Shown here: positions 23,737 to 32,130 of the stretch, piece by piece | Position numbering within the stretch: the stretch's first letter is position 1 | Layout of the letters: every line of letters begins with the position of its first letter | DNA from: Pirellulales bacterium | Lineage (GTDB): Bacteria > Planctomycetota > Planctomycetia > Pirellulales > JAICIG01 | DNA length: 64,000 nucleotides | Assembly: GCA_035533075.1 (NCBI GenBank) | Contig: DATLUO010000193.1 | Location: forward strand, 186,001-250,000 | Direction: 5' to 3' | Made by a program: the position numbers and the translations under genes | The notes under the pieces: model-generated | What the model was told of the DNA's origin: nothing | The model's input: only the letters and a program-made list of their open reading frames with translations | Database searches by the model: none

Positions 23737-24165
23737 TCATCGCGAGCCCAGGTGCCGGCGCACATCATCCGCTGTCTTGGCTGTCTTTATGACCTTAGCC
23801 AAGCGGTGCAGCTCGGCAACGTCGCTGATCCTGCGCACTCGGGTCATCAGTTTGCGGCCTGGCTGGCCGAACTTCGCTTCCAGAGCCAAGGCAATTCCCT
23901 CGCGCAGCCCTTCTTCGCGTCCCTCCGCGCGCCCCTCTTCACGCCCTTGCTCCCGTCCTTGCTCCCGTCCTTGCTCCCGTCCTTGCTTGAGTCCCTCTTC
24001 CAATCCTCTTCGCTCCAGGCTCGACAGATACGGCATCCTTTTCTCCCTCTCGTATTGATAGATTTCTTCGTGAAACTCTTCTTCCAAATCGTCGGGCAAT
24101 TCCAAGATCCAATCCTTGGGCGAAATGCCCAGCCATTTGCAATAGGGACCAAATGATTCGGCCAT
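23737..24165 (-). pseudogene. chimera: J-like protein start fused to Rpn-type nuclease tail
   Basis: The first 18 codons ([18 protein letters not shown]) are the beginning of the same J-like family as the next gene. From about residue 22 the sequence is instead the C-terminus of Rpn/PD-(D/E)XK transposase-like proteins: [34 protein letters not shown], a tandem run of QGRE units (encoded by 12-base CCTTGCTCCCGT repeats at 23945-23986), and [20 protein letters not shown]. The nuclease catalytic domain is absent. The fusion is in frame and could be translated, but it looks like the scar of a deletion. Confidence 0.65.
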
Positions 24166-24714
24166 GATCTCCCAGACCGTGCGTCAGCAGGCAATAAGCG
24201 ATCTTCGCCGATTTGAGCCAGCATCTCAAGGGCTCGTTATTGGCCCGGTGATAGTCTATTGGGGGTATTCCGCGCTGCGCCGCGGAGCGACTGCCCGGCC
24301 GCGCCGGGCGATCAAAAACCACGGATCGCCGCTCTCGGAGGCGCAGCGCGCCGCGCCTCGCGGATCGGCGATCCAGAGGCACCATCGCGCCATGCTGGCC
24401 GGCAAAAGGCGAGCCTGACAGAACGCGCAGCGCGCTGCGCATTTGGACAGCCAGTCAGCGCGCCATACGAGAAGATTCACGGCTCGCTTGGCGAAGGGCG
24501 ATTGAGCGGGCGAGGACCCGTACTTCAAAATCTGGTGGACGTGTAGCTACTCGAATGATTCCGTGTGCGATGGCAGCGGCAGCCGAGAATTGCACCCAGT
24601 TGTTGCGTGGCTTGAAGAAAGAATTCGCCCGATCAGGGAAGAGATTGGGTTGGATCAATAACGATTGCACGGCGAATCTCCCTTATTCTGAAGAAGAACC
24701 TGAGCCAGACAAAC
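24166..24714. other. region without recognisable gene
   Basis: About 550 bases. It contains GC-rich short palindromes, for example the perfect 16-mer GCGCAGCGCGCTGCGC (24425-24440), and a minus-strand frame at 24455-24670 whose product has no family I recognise. Base composition shifts to lower G+C after about 24540. I see no promoter that can be assigned. Confidence 0.45.
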
Positions 24715-26109
24715 TCACCTGCCCGCCGCCATCGCCAGCGCTTGCAAATACGGCACGGGGTTGCTCCCCAGGGCGTTCAGCACCGTGCCGCCGGCGGTGA
24801 AACAGTGCGTGACCCAGTCGGGCCGGCCGTAGCGCTCCAGCGCCGTGCCGCCTTCGCCGCCGCCCACGTAGACTTCGATGCCCGACTCCTTCATCCGCTT
24901 CAACTGGCCGACGAAGTGACGCGTCCCCTCTTCGAACCGCGGATCCTCGAACATGCCGAACACGCCGTTGTGAAAGGCCACGGCCGGCTTGCCCGACGCT
25001 TTCGCCTCGGCGATGAAGGCGCCCACCTGCTCGTCGAACAGCTTGTTGGTCAGGAGACCGACGTCGAACTGCTGGTCGCCGGGGCCGATCGTCTCGCTGG
25101 CCCGCCCGTCTTGCAGCACGAAATCGACGGGCAACACGAACCGAATCCCCTTGCGGCGGCCCTCGTCGAGCATCTTCTTGGCCTGCTCGATCCGCGAACG
25201 CTCGATGTAATATGGCTTGTCTTGATGGCCCGCGTCCTCGGCCACGCCCAACGAAAAGCTCTTGCCGTCCAATTCGGCGGCGGCCTTCTTCAAGGCCATC
25301 GCCAGCGAACCGGCCGTGAACACCCAACGGATCGTGCCGCGGTCGATCATGGCCTGCAGGTCGTCGAGCTTGTCGGTCTTCAGCCCGCTGAACACGACCA
25401 ACTGGGCCGACAAGCAGCGCCGCATCGGGCCGTCGAACTCGCCTGCCACATAGCGGCCCAAGGCCACGCGGTCCATCGCCAGCGGCACCACCGTGGTCGA
25501 TGCGTCGAGACTGCCGGCCGAGAGAGCTTCGTTGACATAGACACGGGCGATTTTTTCAGCCAGCGAATTGGCGAACCGGCTCAGCCGTTCGGCCACCTTA
25601 GTGGCTTCTTCGGGTTTGGCTTTCCAAAGCATACGCTCGATCTCATAGCGGCGCGTGTTTTCCAGCACCAGCACGCTGCCGGGCGCGGCGTCGGCCACGG
25701 CTTTCGCGGCCAGGGCGGCGATGGTCGGCGATGCCTCGTCGAGCCAATCGCTCACCAGCGGCACGTCGGTCTTCAACAGATCGCCGATGCGTTTGGCGAC
25801 GGCTTTCAGGCTCCCTTCGGGCTTGCGGCCGATGTGGCCGAAGACGACCTGTTTCCAGCCATGTTGCCGGCCGAATTCGAGCGTTTCGACCATCGACCGC
25901 AGGCGGATATCGCCCTCGCCGATGATGGCTCCCGGCTTGGCATCGACATCGCCCCGCACAAGCACCGCCGTGCCGCGCGGCAAATCCACCAGCGAATCGA
26001 GACGCGGAATGGCATGCAGATAGTCTTCCAGGCTTCGCCGGGGCGATTCGCCGGCCGGGTCGAGCAACGCACGACAGAGCCGAGCGACCTTGTCGGATGT
26101 GACGGGCAT
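24715..26109 (-). CDS. divergent phosphoglycerate kinase
   Basis: 464 residues, longer than the usual about 400. The PGK scaffold is clear: VLVRGDVDAKPG (cf. RVDFNVP), GDIRLRSM, VVFGHIGRKPEG (cf. SHLGRPKG), VLVLENTRR, YVNEAL, and the C-terminal GGGEGGTALERYG and FTAGGTVLNALGS. Several sites differ from catalytic PGKs: the segment normally reading AHRAHAS is GSLDAST, losing an arginine that binds 3-phosphoglycerate, and GGGDT is GGGEG. The first about 40 residues are an extra extension. It may be a slow or repurposed paralogue rather than the main glycolytic enzyme; a canonical copy elsewhere would support that. No glycolytic neighbours. Confidence 0.8.
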   Translation of the reverse strand: MPVTSDKVARLCRALLDPAGESPRRSLEDYLHAIPRLDSLVDLPRGTAVLVRGDVDAKPGAIIGEGDIRLRSMVETLEFGRQHGWKQVVFGHIGRKPEGSLKAVAKRIGDLLKTDVPLVSDWLDEASPTIAALAAKAVADAAPGSVLVLENTRRYEIERMLWKAKPEEATKVAERLSRFANSLAEKIARVYVNEALSAGSLDASTTVVPLAMDRVALGRYVAGEFDGPMRRCLSAQLVVFSGLKTDKLDDLQAMIDRGTIRWVFTAGSLAMALKKAAAELDGKSFSLGVAEDAGHQDKPYYIERSRIEQAKKMLDEGRRKGIRFVLPVDFVLQDGRASETIGPGDQQFDVGLLTNKLFDEQVGAFIAEAKASGKPAVAFHNGVFGMFEDPRFEEGTRHFVGQLKRMKESGIEVYVGGGEGGTALERYGRPDWVTHCFTAGGTVLNALGSNPVPYLQALAMAAGR

Positions 26110-26232
26110 TTCAACAACTCCTCGGGTTCAGGATTCCGCCGGCTTGCAGTTTACCGGGCGAGTGCCGGATTGGCTATGCAGCTATGCAGCCGCCCTATCT
26201 CAGGGCCGGCGATTACCGGGTATACTTAAGCC

Positions 26233-26676
26233 ATGACCGCCAGCGACCTTGTAACGCATCTCGCCCCCTTGCCGACGCCCGAAGAGCGGCCCGAGGCCGA
26301 CGTGGTGATCTACGACGGCCACTGCCGCATCTGCACCGGGCAAGTCCGGCGGCTCGCCTGGTGGGACGGGGGCCGCCGGCTGGCGTACCTTTCGCTGCAC
26401 GACCCGCTGGTGGGCCGGCGCTGGCCCGATCTGACGCACGACGCACTGATGCAGGAGATGTATATCGTCGATCGTGTCGGGAAGCGCCATGCCGGGGCGG
26501 CGGCGGTGCGTTATCTTTCGCGGCGTTTGCCAGCCTTGTGGTGGCTGGCGCCGCTGCTGCACGTCCCAGGCACGTTGCCGCTTTGGAACTGGCTCTATCA
26601 GCAGGTCGCCAAGCGGCGCTATCGCTTCGGCACGCTGGCCACCTGCGACGACGAAGCCTGCCGGCTGCACCGATAG
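26233..26676 (+). CDS. DCC family thiol-disulfide oxidoreductase (DUF393)
   Basis: A 147-residue protein with the family-defining YDGHCRIC (C31 and C34, preceded by the conserved aspartate) and the later WWLAPLLHVPGTLPLWNWLY block. DCC proteins are thioredoxin-like, and their substrates are mostly unknown. It is divergent from the PGK-like gene and 44 bases upstream of an APC transporter on the same strand, so a two-gene unit is possible. A tandem TATGCAGC pair lies in the upstream region. Confidence 0.85.
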   Translation: MTASDLVTHLAPLPTPEERPEADVVIYDGHCRICTGQVRRLAWWDGGRRLAYLSLHDPLVGRRWPDLTHDALMQEMYIVDRVGKRHAGAAAVRYLSRRLPALWWLAPLLHVPGTLPLWNWLYQQVAKRRYRFGTLATCDDEACRLHR

Positions 26677-26720
26677 CCCCCGTGATTGACGCCCAAGCGT
26701 CGGACGCTTACCGTGTGGCG

Positions 26721-28133
26721 ATGCCTGGCGACTTGCCTTCGACCGGTTCCGCAGCTCCCGTCGCACCGTCGGCCGGCGGCACGCTGCCGCGCGTGCTCGG
26801 TCCCTTCGACGCCGTCACGGTGGTCGTGGGCGGCATCATCGGGTCGGGCATCTTTCTCAAGCCGGGCGTCGTGGCACAGTATCTCGACCATTTCGGGCTG
26901 GGGCTGATTATCGGCGTATGGGTTGTCGTGGGGCTGATCACGCTGTGCGGCGCCCTGACGTTGGCGGAACTGGCCGCCATGCTGCCGCACGCGGGCGGCC
27001 CTTACGTTTATCTGCGCGAGGCCTACGGCCGGTTGCCCGCCTTTCTTTGGGGCTGGACCGAAATGACCATCATCCGGCCCGGTTCGCTGGGAGCGCTGAC
27101 GGCCGCCACGGTGATCTATCTCAGTAAAATCGTGTACCTCGACCGCCATTGGCAAGAAGGCGTGGCCCTGGGCATCGTGCTGTTTCTTTCGGTCGTGAAT
27201 GTCGTCGGCGCGCGGTGGGGCGCCGCGCTGCAGAACGTGACGGTCGTCGCCAAGCTGGGTTTTCTGGCGTTCATCATCGTGTTGCCGTTGGCGGTGTCGC
27301 GCGTTCCGCAACCGCCTGCGGAGTGGTGGCCCGGCCGCTGGACCCCGGACTTGTGGAAGGCCCTCGGCCTGGCGATGATCGCCGTGATGTGGCCCTACGA
27401 CGGCTGGATCAATATCGCTCCGGTGGCGGAAGAGGTCCGCGAGCCGCAGCGCAATGTGCCCTTGGGACTGGCGCTGGGCATGGTCATCGTGATCGTGGTT
27501 TATGTGCTGGCCAACGTGGCTTATCATGTGGTGCTGCCGATCTCGACCGTGGCCAGCTCGGAAGCGGTGGCCCACGACATGTGTACCGCGTTGCTGGGCG
27601 AGGGCGCCGGCAAGTTGGTGTCGCTGGGCGTGCTTTGCTCGACGTTTGGCGCCGCCAATTCCAACCTGCTGACGGGCCCGCGGATTTATTTCGCCATGGC
27701 CCGCGACGGCCTGTTGCCCGCGTCGATCCGCCGCATCCACGGCCGCTGGCGGACGCCCGCCAACGCCATCTGGCTGCAAGCCGTTTGGACCGTGGTGTTG
27801 ATCGTGGCCGCTTATGCCTGGAAATCGGATCCGCGCGACGCCTTCGACATGTTGACCGACTTTGTCATTTTTGGCGGCTCGCTGTTTTATGCTTTGGCGG
27901 TGGCCTCGGTGTTTGTCTTTCGCCGCGCTCATCCCGATTGGAGCCGGCCCTATCGCACGCTGGGCTATCCGCTGACGCCTTGCGTCTACCTGCTCGGTAT
28001 AGGGGCGGCGCTGGCCAGCATGGTGTGGGACACCGACAAGCACGCACAGACGCTGGCCGGCACGGCGCTCATCGCCAGCGGCGTGGTGTTCTATTATTGG
28101 GCCCGCAGCCGGCGAGCCTGGCAGGTGCGATGA
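26721..28133 (+). CDS. APC superfamily amino acid permease
   Basis: 470 residues from the ATG giving MPGDLPSTGSAAPVAPSAGG. About 12 membrane segments are evident. The first carries the substrate-binding glycine motif VVVGGIIGSGIFLKPG of the LAT/APC group; WPYDGWINIAPVAEEVREPQ in segment 6 and GVLCSTFGAANSNLLTGPRI further on are also typical. It probably transports amino acids by exchange or proton symport across the inner membrane; the substrate cannot be read. The open frame upstream of 26721 overlaps the DCC gene and is not used. Confidence 0.88.
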   Translation: MPGDLPSTGSAAPVAPSAGGTLPRVLGPFDAVTVVVGGIIGSGIFLKPGVVAQYLDHFGLGLIIGVWVVVGLITLCGALTLAELAAMLPHAGGPYVYLREAYGRLPAFLWGWTEMTIIRPGSLGALTAATVIYLSKIVYLDRHWQEGVALGIVLFLSVVNVVGARWGAALQNVTVVAKLGFLAFIIVLPLAVSRVPQPPAEWWPGRWTPDLWKALGLAMIAVMWPYDGWINIAPVAEEVREPQRNVPLGLALGMVIVIVVYVLANVAYHVVLPISTVASSEAVAHDMCTALLGEGAGKLVSLGVLCSTFGAANSNLLTGPRIYFAMARDGLLPASIRRIHGRWRTPANAIWLQAVWTVVLIVAAYAWKSDPRDAFDMLTDFVIFGGSLFYALAVASVFVFRRAHPDWSRPYRTLGYPLTPCVYLLGIGAALASMVWDTDKHAQTLAGTALIASGVVFYYWARSRRAWQVR

Positions 28134-28142
28134 GCCGGCGGG

Positions 28143-28446
28143 CTACGGGCCAGAGTGGCTGCTCCAATGAGCGATGCCCCACAGGCTCGTATAGTCGTCG
28201 GTCCACAGCGGCAGTCCGGCGACGGGCGTCAGCATCTGCCAACGCAAATCCTCGATCAGCGGGCCGAAATCGGCTTCGTCCCTGGCCAGAATCACCCAGT
28301 GCGAGCTGGCTTTGCCCGCCGCCTTTTCCTCCGCGCTGACCGTTGTCTCGATCTCGTTCCATGCCACCAGCGAGGAGGCCGCGGCCAGGTTGCCGAGCAC
28401 CGGCCCGAGGTCGAGAAACTGGTTGGAAATAGATATCCGATCCACC
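28143..28446 (-). pseudogene. C-terminal fragment of a spermidine synthase-like protein
   Basis: The frame reads ISISNQFLDLGPVLGNLAAA, then HWVILARDEADFGPL and LPLWTDDYTSLWGI. This is the end of spermidine-synthase-like domains of fused MFS/spermidine synthase proteins (VHVSNRYLDLxPV... and PLWTDDxSxL). The methyltransferase-fold core is missing; upstream of about 28446 the sequence is unrelated. The open frame to 28520 adds only non-homologous residues. It lies between two convergent genes and is presumably dead. Confidence 0.6.
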
Positions 28447-28526
28447 CCGCTTCTTCTTCTCAGCGAACAAACTTGATCGTTTCCATGTTCGGACCCTCTG
28501 ACTTTCGAGCGGTTCCACAAGACAAC

Positions 28527-29921
28527 TCACTTCTTCGCGCGTTGCCAGGTTTCGCCGCGCTTGTAACGCTGCGCGCGGTCGACAACCACGGGGTCCGCGC
28601 TGACCTTGATCACCCGGTCCAGCGCCTTGTCGAACTCGGCTTTGTGAGGATCGCGGATTTCGCGATGGTGGGCCAGTTCCACGATCGTTTCGCAGGCGAT
28701 CTGCGCGAAGGGCGCCTCGTCGACGTAGGGCAGCACGAACCGCAGCGCGTCCACGCTGTAAGCGGTGCGGCAGCGGTTGATCACCAGCGACCGCTCCTCT
28801 GGCGTGCGCGCGGCTTTCATGGCCTGCTTCATCCGGTCGAGACGTTGCGTGTCCGACCGGCGGTCGCGCATGGCCGCCAGCTTGACGTAGCCCTGAAAAG
28901 CCCGCTCGCGCTGGGCCGCGTCGCTCGTCTTCTCGGCGATTTCCAGCAACTTGTCGGCCGGGCTGGCGTCGGGCCATTTGCTCAGCGCGTCGATGGCCAA
29001 CGACCTGCGGCCCGCATCCGGGCCGGTGGCGATGTCGCCCACGAAGGCGATCAGCCGTTTGCCTCCCACCCGTCCGATCAGCGACAGGAGCTGATCGCGC
29101 TGGGCCGCGTCGACGCTGTTGATGGCGGCGATCAAGGCGTTGGCCCGTTGCTCTTCGTTTCCGATGCGCGCGCACACGGCGGCGACGTTTTTTTCGGCGG
29201 CGTCGCGCTCTCCGCCTTTCCGCGCCTTCAGCACGGCGGGGATCATGGCGGCGAGCTGATCGGGGCCGCCGAACCGGCCCAGCGCGGTCATGGCCGCCCC
29301 GCGGACGCGGGCGTCGTCGTCGACGCTGGCCGCCAGGAACAGCGGCAGCTCGCTGGTAGCGCGTCGCGCGGCGAGCACTTCGAGCAGCGCGGCCCGCGTT
29401 GGTGGCTCGGCCGTCTTCGCGTCGGCGGCCAACGTTTTGCTGATGGAGTCGCCGCGCATCCGGACCAGCGCCGTCCGGGCGGCCTGCTGCTCCGCGCCGG
29501 AAGAGGCGGACAACGCCTTCACCAGCGTCGGCAGATCGTCCGCCGTGCCGAGCTCGCCCAGCGCGGCCAGCGCCGCCGATCGGACTTCTTCGTTCTTGCC
29601 GTCCGCGAGCACGTTGACCACGGCAGGCCGGGCCGCAACGTCGCCGCGGTCGCCCAGCGCTCGGATCAACTCCGCCTGTGCCGATGGATCGAGTTTCGGC
29701 AATTGGGCGGCGAACGCCCGAGTGGCCGCCGCTCCGCGCGCGGATTTTCGCACCTGATTGAAGGCCGCCGCGCGGAACTCTCGATCGGGGTGGGCCATCA
29801 GCTTGACGATCTGCTCCACCAATTCGTCGCCGGCGTCAGCGGCCAGGGCGGGCGACGGCAACGTCGCCATCGCCGCCAGAAGACTGAGAGCCAACGAAGC
29901 CGGAATCGAACGTTGCCACAT
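28527..29921 (-). CDS. secreted HEAT-repeat protein
   Basis: 464 residues with a signal peptide (MWQRSIPASLALSLLAAMAT, cleavage near ALAAD). Most of the mature protein is HEAT-repeat helices such as EVRSAALAALGELGTADDLP and ARVRGAAMTALGRFGGPDQL, giving an alpha-solenoid. It starts 16 bases after the end of the next HEAT gene on the same strand and belongs to a cluster headed by a Gfo/Idh/MocA gene. The role is unknown; solenoids usually scaffold protein complexes. Confidence 0.82.
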   Translation of the reverse strand: MWQRSIPASLALSLLAAMATLPSPALAADAGDELVEQIVKLMAHPDREFRAAAFNQVRKSARGAAATRAFAAQLPKLDPSAQAELIRALGDRGDVAARPAVVNVLADGKNEEVRSAALAALGELGTADDLPTLVKALSASSGAEQQAARTALVRMRGDSISKTLAADAKTAEPPTRAALLEVLAARRATSELPLFLAASVDDDARVRGAAMTALGRFGGPDQLAAMIPAVLKARKGGERDAAEKNVAAVCARIGNEEQRANALIAAINSVDAAQRDQLLSLIGRVGGKRLIAFVGDIATGPDAGRRSLAIDALSKWPDASPADKLLEIAEKTSDAAQRERAFQGYVKLAAMRDRRSDTQRLDRMKQAMKAARTPEERSLVINRCRTAYSVDALRFVLPYVDEAPFAQIACETIVELAHHREIRDPHKAEFDKALDRVIKVSADPVVVDRAQRYKRGETWQRAKK

Positions 29922-29937
29922 GGTTTCGTCTCTTCAA

Positions 29938-30642
29938 TCAAGTCTGCTTGCTGAGGCACGCCAACAACCCGCGGTCGGCGGCCAGCCGCACCAGCCGCGG
30001 GTGCTGATCGCCCGCCAGCGACTTGTAAATGGCCGTGGCCTCGGCGACCTTGCGGCCGGACAACAGCGATTCGGCGCAGCACAACAGCGCGTCGAGCAGC
30101 GTCATGTTGTCGCCGGTCTGGGCCGGGACCGCGTCTTGGAGCACGCGGGCCGCCTCGCCACCGCCGATGACTCCCAGAGCTAGCGCGGCCGAACGGGCGA
30201 CCGCCGGGTCGGTGTCGCCCAGCAGTCCCGCCAGCACCGGCACCGCGCCGGCTTCTCGCCGAGCGCCAAGCGAGCCGATCGCGCCGATCTTCAATTTGCC
30301 GCTCGTTTTGGCAAGTGCGTCCGTCAAGGCCGCGGCAGCCTCTGGGCCGGGAATCCGTTCCAGGGCGTGTCGCGCCAGGTGCGCGTTGGCTTCCTGCGTC
30401 AGCAAAGCGGCGACTGCCGGCACGGCCGCCGGCGAGCCGACCAACGCCAGCTTGCGACAGACGTAACCTTTGGCGTCCGCCGAGATATCCGTCGACAACG
30501 CGGCAATCAAGCGTTGTTCGAGATCCTGGCGGAGGGCCGAGTCGCTGTGCGACGCGACCACCGCGTCCTCGATCCCCGAAACCTCGCTCAGCGGGGTTCC
30601 CCAATCAAATTTCTTCAGTGCTTCGAAAGCTTGGGCGAGCAT
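29938..30642 (-). CDS. HEAT-repeat protein
   Basis: 234 residues, starting MLAQAFEALKKFDWGTPLSE, without a signal peptide. Regular HEAT repeats run through it (PAVARSAALALGVIGGGEAA; AKGYVCRKLALVGSPAAVPA). It lies between the Gfo/Idh/MocA gene (28 bases upstream) and the secreted HEAT protein (16 bases downstream), so the three are probably one operon. This type of short HEAT protein recurs next to Gfo/Idh/MocA genes in planctomycetes; its function is not known. Confidence 0.8.
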   Translation of the reverse strand: MLAQAFEALKKFDWGTPLSEVSGIEDAVVASHSDSALRQDLEQRLIAALSTDISADAKGYVCRKLALVGSPAAVPAVAALLTQEANAHLARHALERIPGPEAAAALTDALAKTSGKLKIGAIGSLGARREAGAVPVLAGLLGDTDPAVARSAALALGVIGGGEAARVLQDAVPAQTGDNMTLLDALLCCAESLLSGRKVAEATAIYKSLAGDQHPRLVRLAADRGLLACLSKQT

Positions 30643-30670
30643 CGTGAAAGTCCTTGTGATGAATGTTCGG

Positions 30671-31918
30671 TTAGAGTTGCCACGGTTCGCGCCGGGCGCG
30701 GTCGACCATGCGGTTGGCTTCGGCGTCGTCGACGAACTGCTGCGCCGCGGCGTCCCACTTCAACGACCGCTTCAATTGATAGGCGATGTTGCCCAGGTGC
30801 GCCAGCACGCAGGTGTTCACGGCCCGTTCGATGTCGCGGAACGGCGTCTCGCGGGTCTTCACGCAGTGGATGAAGTCGCCGTAGATGCCCCCGCTTCCCT
30901 GATATTGCGGCACCGGCTTCGGCGGCAGCTTTTCGTCGGGCGTCCCCTCGATGTGCAAATTCTGGGTGTTGGGCCGATTGTGGTAGATCGTCAGACCGCT
31001 CTCGTAGTTGTATGCCAGGTACTTGCCCTCCGGCGTTTCGTGGTAGACGACTTCCTTGGGCTGCTGGTCGCGAACGTCGCAGATGAACGTCGCGCCGCCG
31101 AAGTGATGGGCGCCCCAGTCGGTCATGCCGCCGCCCGAATAATCGCTGAACGACCGCCAGCTCGAACCGTTGATCGAAAAACTGCCGCTGCAGCGTTTGG
31201 AGTTATATGGTCCCCAGGCCGCCGGTCCCAGCCACATGTCCCAGTCGATTTTCTCCGCCATTTCTTCGGCGGGCAGATTGCACAACTGCGGCAGCGGCCC
31301 GACGCTGACGTTGATCGACTTGATCGTGCCGAGCTCGCCGGCCCAGGCTGGATCGACGAATTTGCGATAGTCTTCCAGCACGCGCTGGCTGCCGCCGGAG
31401 ACCACGCGGCCGTAGCGTCGCGCCGCCGCGATCATCAGCGGGCCTTCGCGAAGCGTCAGCGTTTCGGGCTTCTGGCAATAGACGTCTTTGCCGTTGCGGC
31501 AGGCCTCGATGACCATGATGGCGTGCCAATGGTCGGGCGTGGCGATATGCACCGCGTCGATGTCGGGCCGGGCCAACACTTCGCGAAAATCGTTGTAAAT
31601 CTGGCAGTCCTTGTTGGCGTAGTGTTCGTCGATCTTGGCCTTGGACTGCTCGCGGTTGGCTTCGCGAACGTCGCACATGGCGATGTATTGCACATCCTTG
31701 CGGCCGAGGAACGCGCCCTGGTCGCCGCGCCCCATATTGCCGATACCGATGCCGGCCATGACAATGCGGTCGCTGGCCGCCGGCGTTTCGCTGTTGCCCA
31801 GCGCCGACGAGGGGACGAAATAGGGCACCGCCATCGCGGCGCCGGCGACTTTCAAGAAATCGCGGCGGGACCGGTTGCTTTTGCCGCCGGTCACACTGGG
31901 CCGTTCGTGCTGATTCAT
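30671..31918 (-). CDS. Gfo/Idh/MocA family oxidoreductase with Tat signal
   Basis: 415 residues. The N-terminus has a twin-arginine signal (RSRRDFLKVAGAAMAVP, R18-R19). A Rossmann motif follows (VMAGIGIGNMGRGD), then the family motif KDVYCQKPETLTLREG with the EKP-type lysine (here QKP) and HATPDHWH-like IATPDHWHAIM. Members reduce or oxidise sugars and related compounds with NAD(P); the Tat signal implies folding in the cytoplasm and export with bound cofactor. It heads the HEAT-gene cluster and is divergent from mutS across about 210 bases. Confidence 0.9.
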   Translation of the reverse strand: MNQHERPSVTGGKSNRSRRDFLKVAGAAMAVPYFVPSSALGNSETPAASDRIVMAGIGIGNMGRGDQGAFLGRKDVQYIAMCDVREANREQSKAKIDEHYANKDCQIYNDFREVLARPDIDAVHIATPDHWHAIMVIEACRNGKDVYCQKPETLTLREGPLMIAAARRYGRVVSGGSQRVLEDYRKFVDPAWAGELGTIKSINVSVGPLPQLCNLPAEEMAEKIDWDMWLGPAAWGPYNSKRCSGSFSINGSSWRSFSDYSGGGMTDWGAHHFGGATFICDVRDQQPKEVVYHETPEGKYLAYNYESGLTIYHNRPNTQNLHIEGTPDEKLPPKPVPQYQGSGGIYGDFIHCVKTRETPFRDIERAVNTCVLAHLGNIAYQLKRSLKWDAAAQQFVDDAEANRMVDRARREPWQL

Positions 31919-32130
31919 AGGACGCTACCTTGTGACGATCGTGGATTTGGGCATGACGATTCGAACCGGGCCTTGCCGCGGTCGTCATTCATTCGGCCGC
32001 GGCAATCTCGGCACAGCGTATTGTACTTTCAAGTCGCGGCACAATCTACCGGCGGTCGGTTCTCGCCGGCCGCTTTTCGCTCCCGCCGCGATCTGCTAGC
32101 ATGCGCGGTCGCGCGACATGAAATCAAGCT

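Noticed and set aside
23945-23986. Minisatellite as an independent element
   Set aside because: The 12-base repeats encode the QGRE run expected in Rpn-type protein tails, so they are part of that coding remnant.
24455-24670. A 71-codon minus-strand gene with a hydrophobic Ala/Ile stretch
   Set aside because: No ribosome-binding site or family match, and the region has no supporting context.
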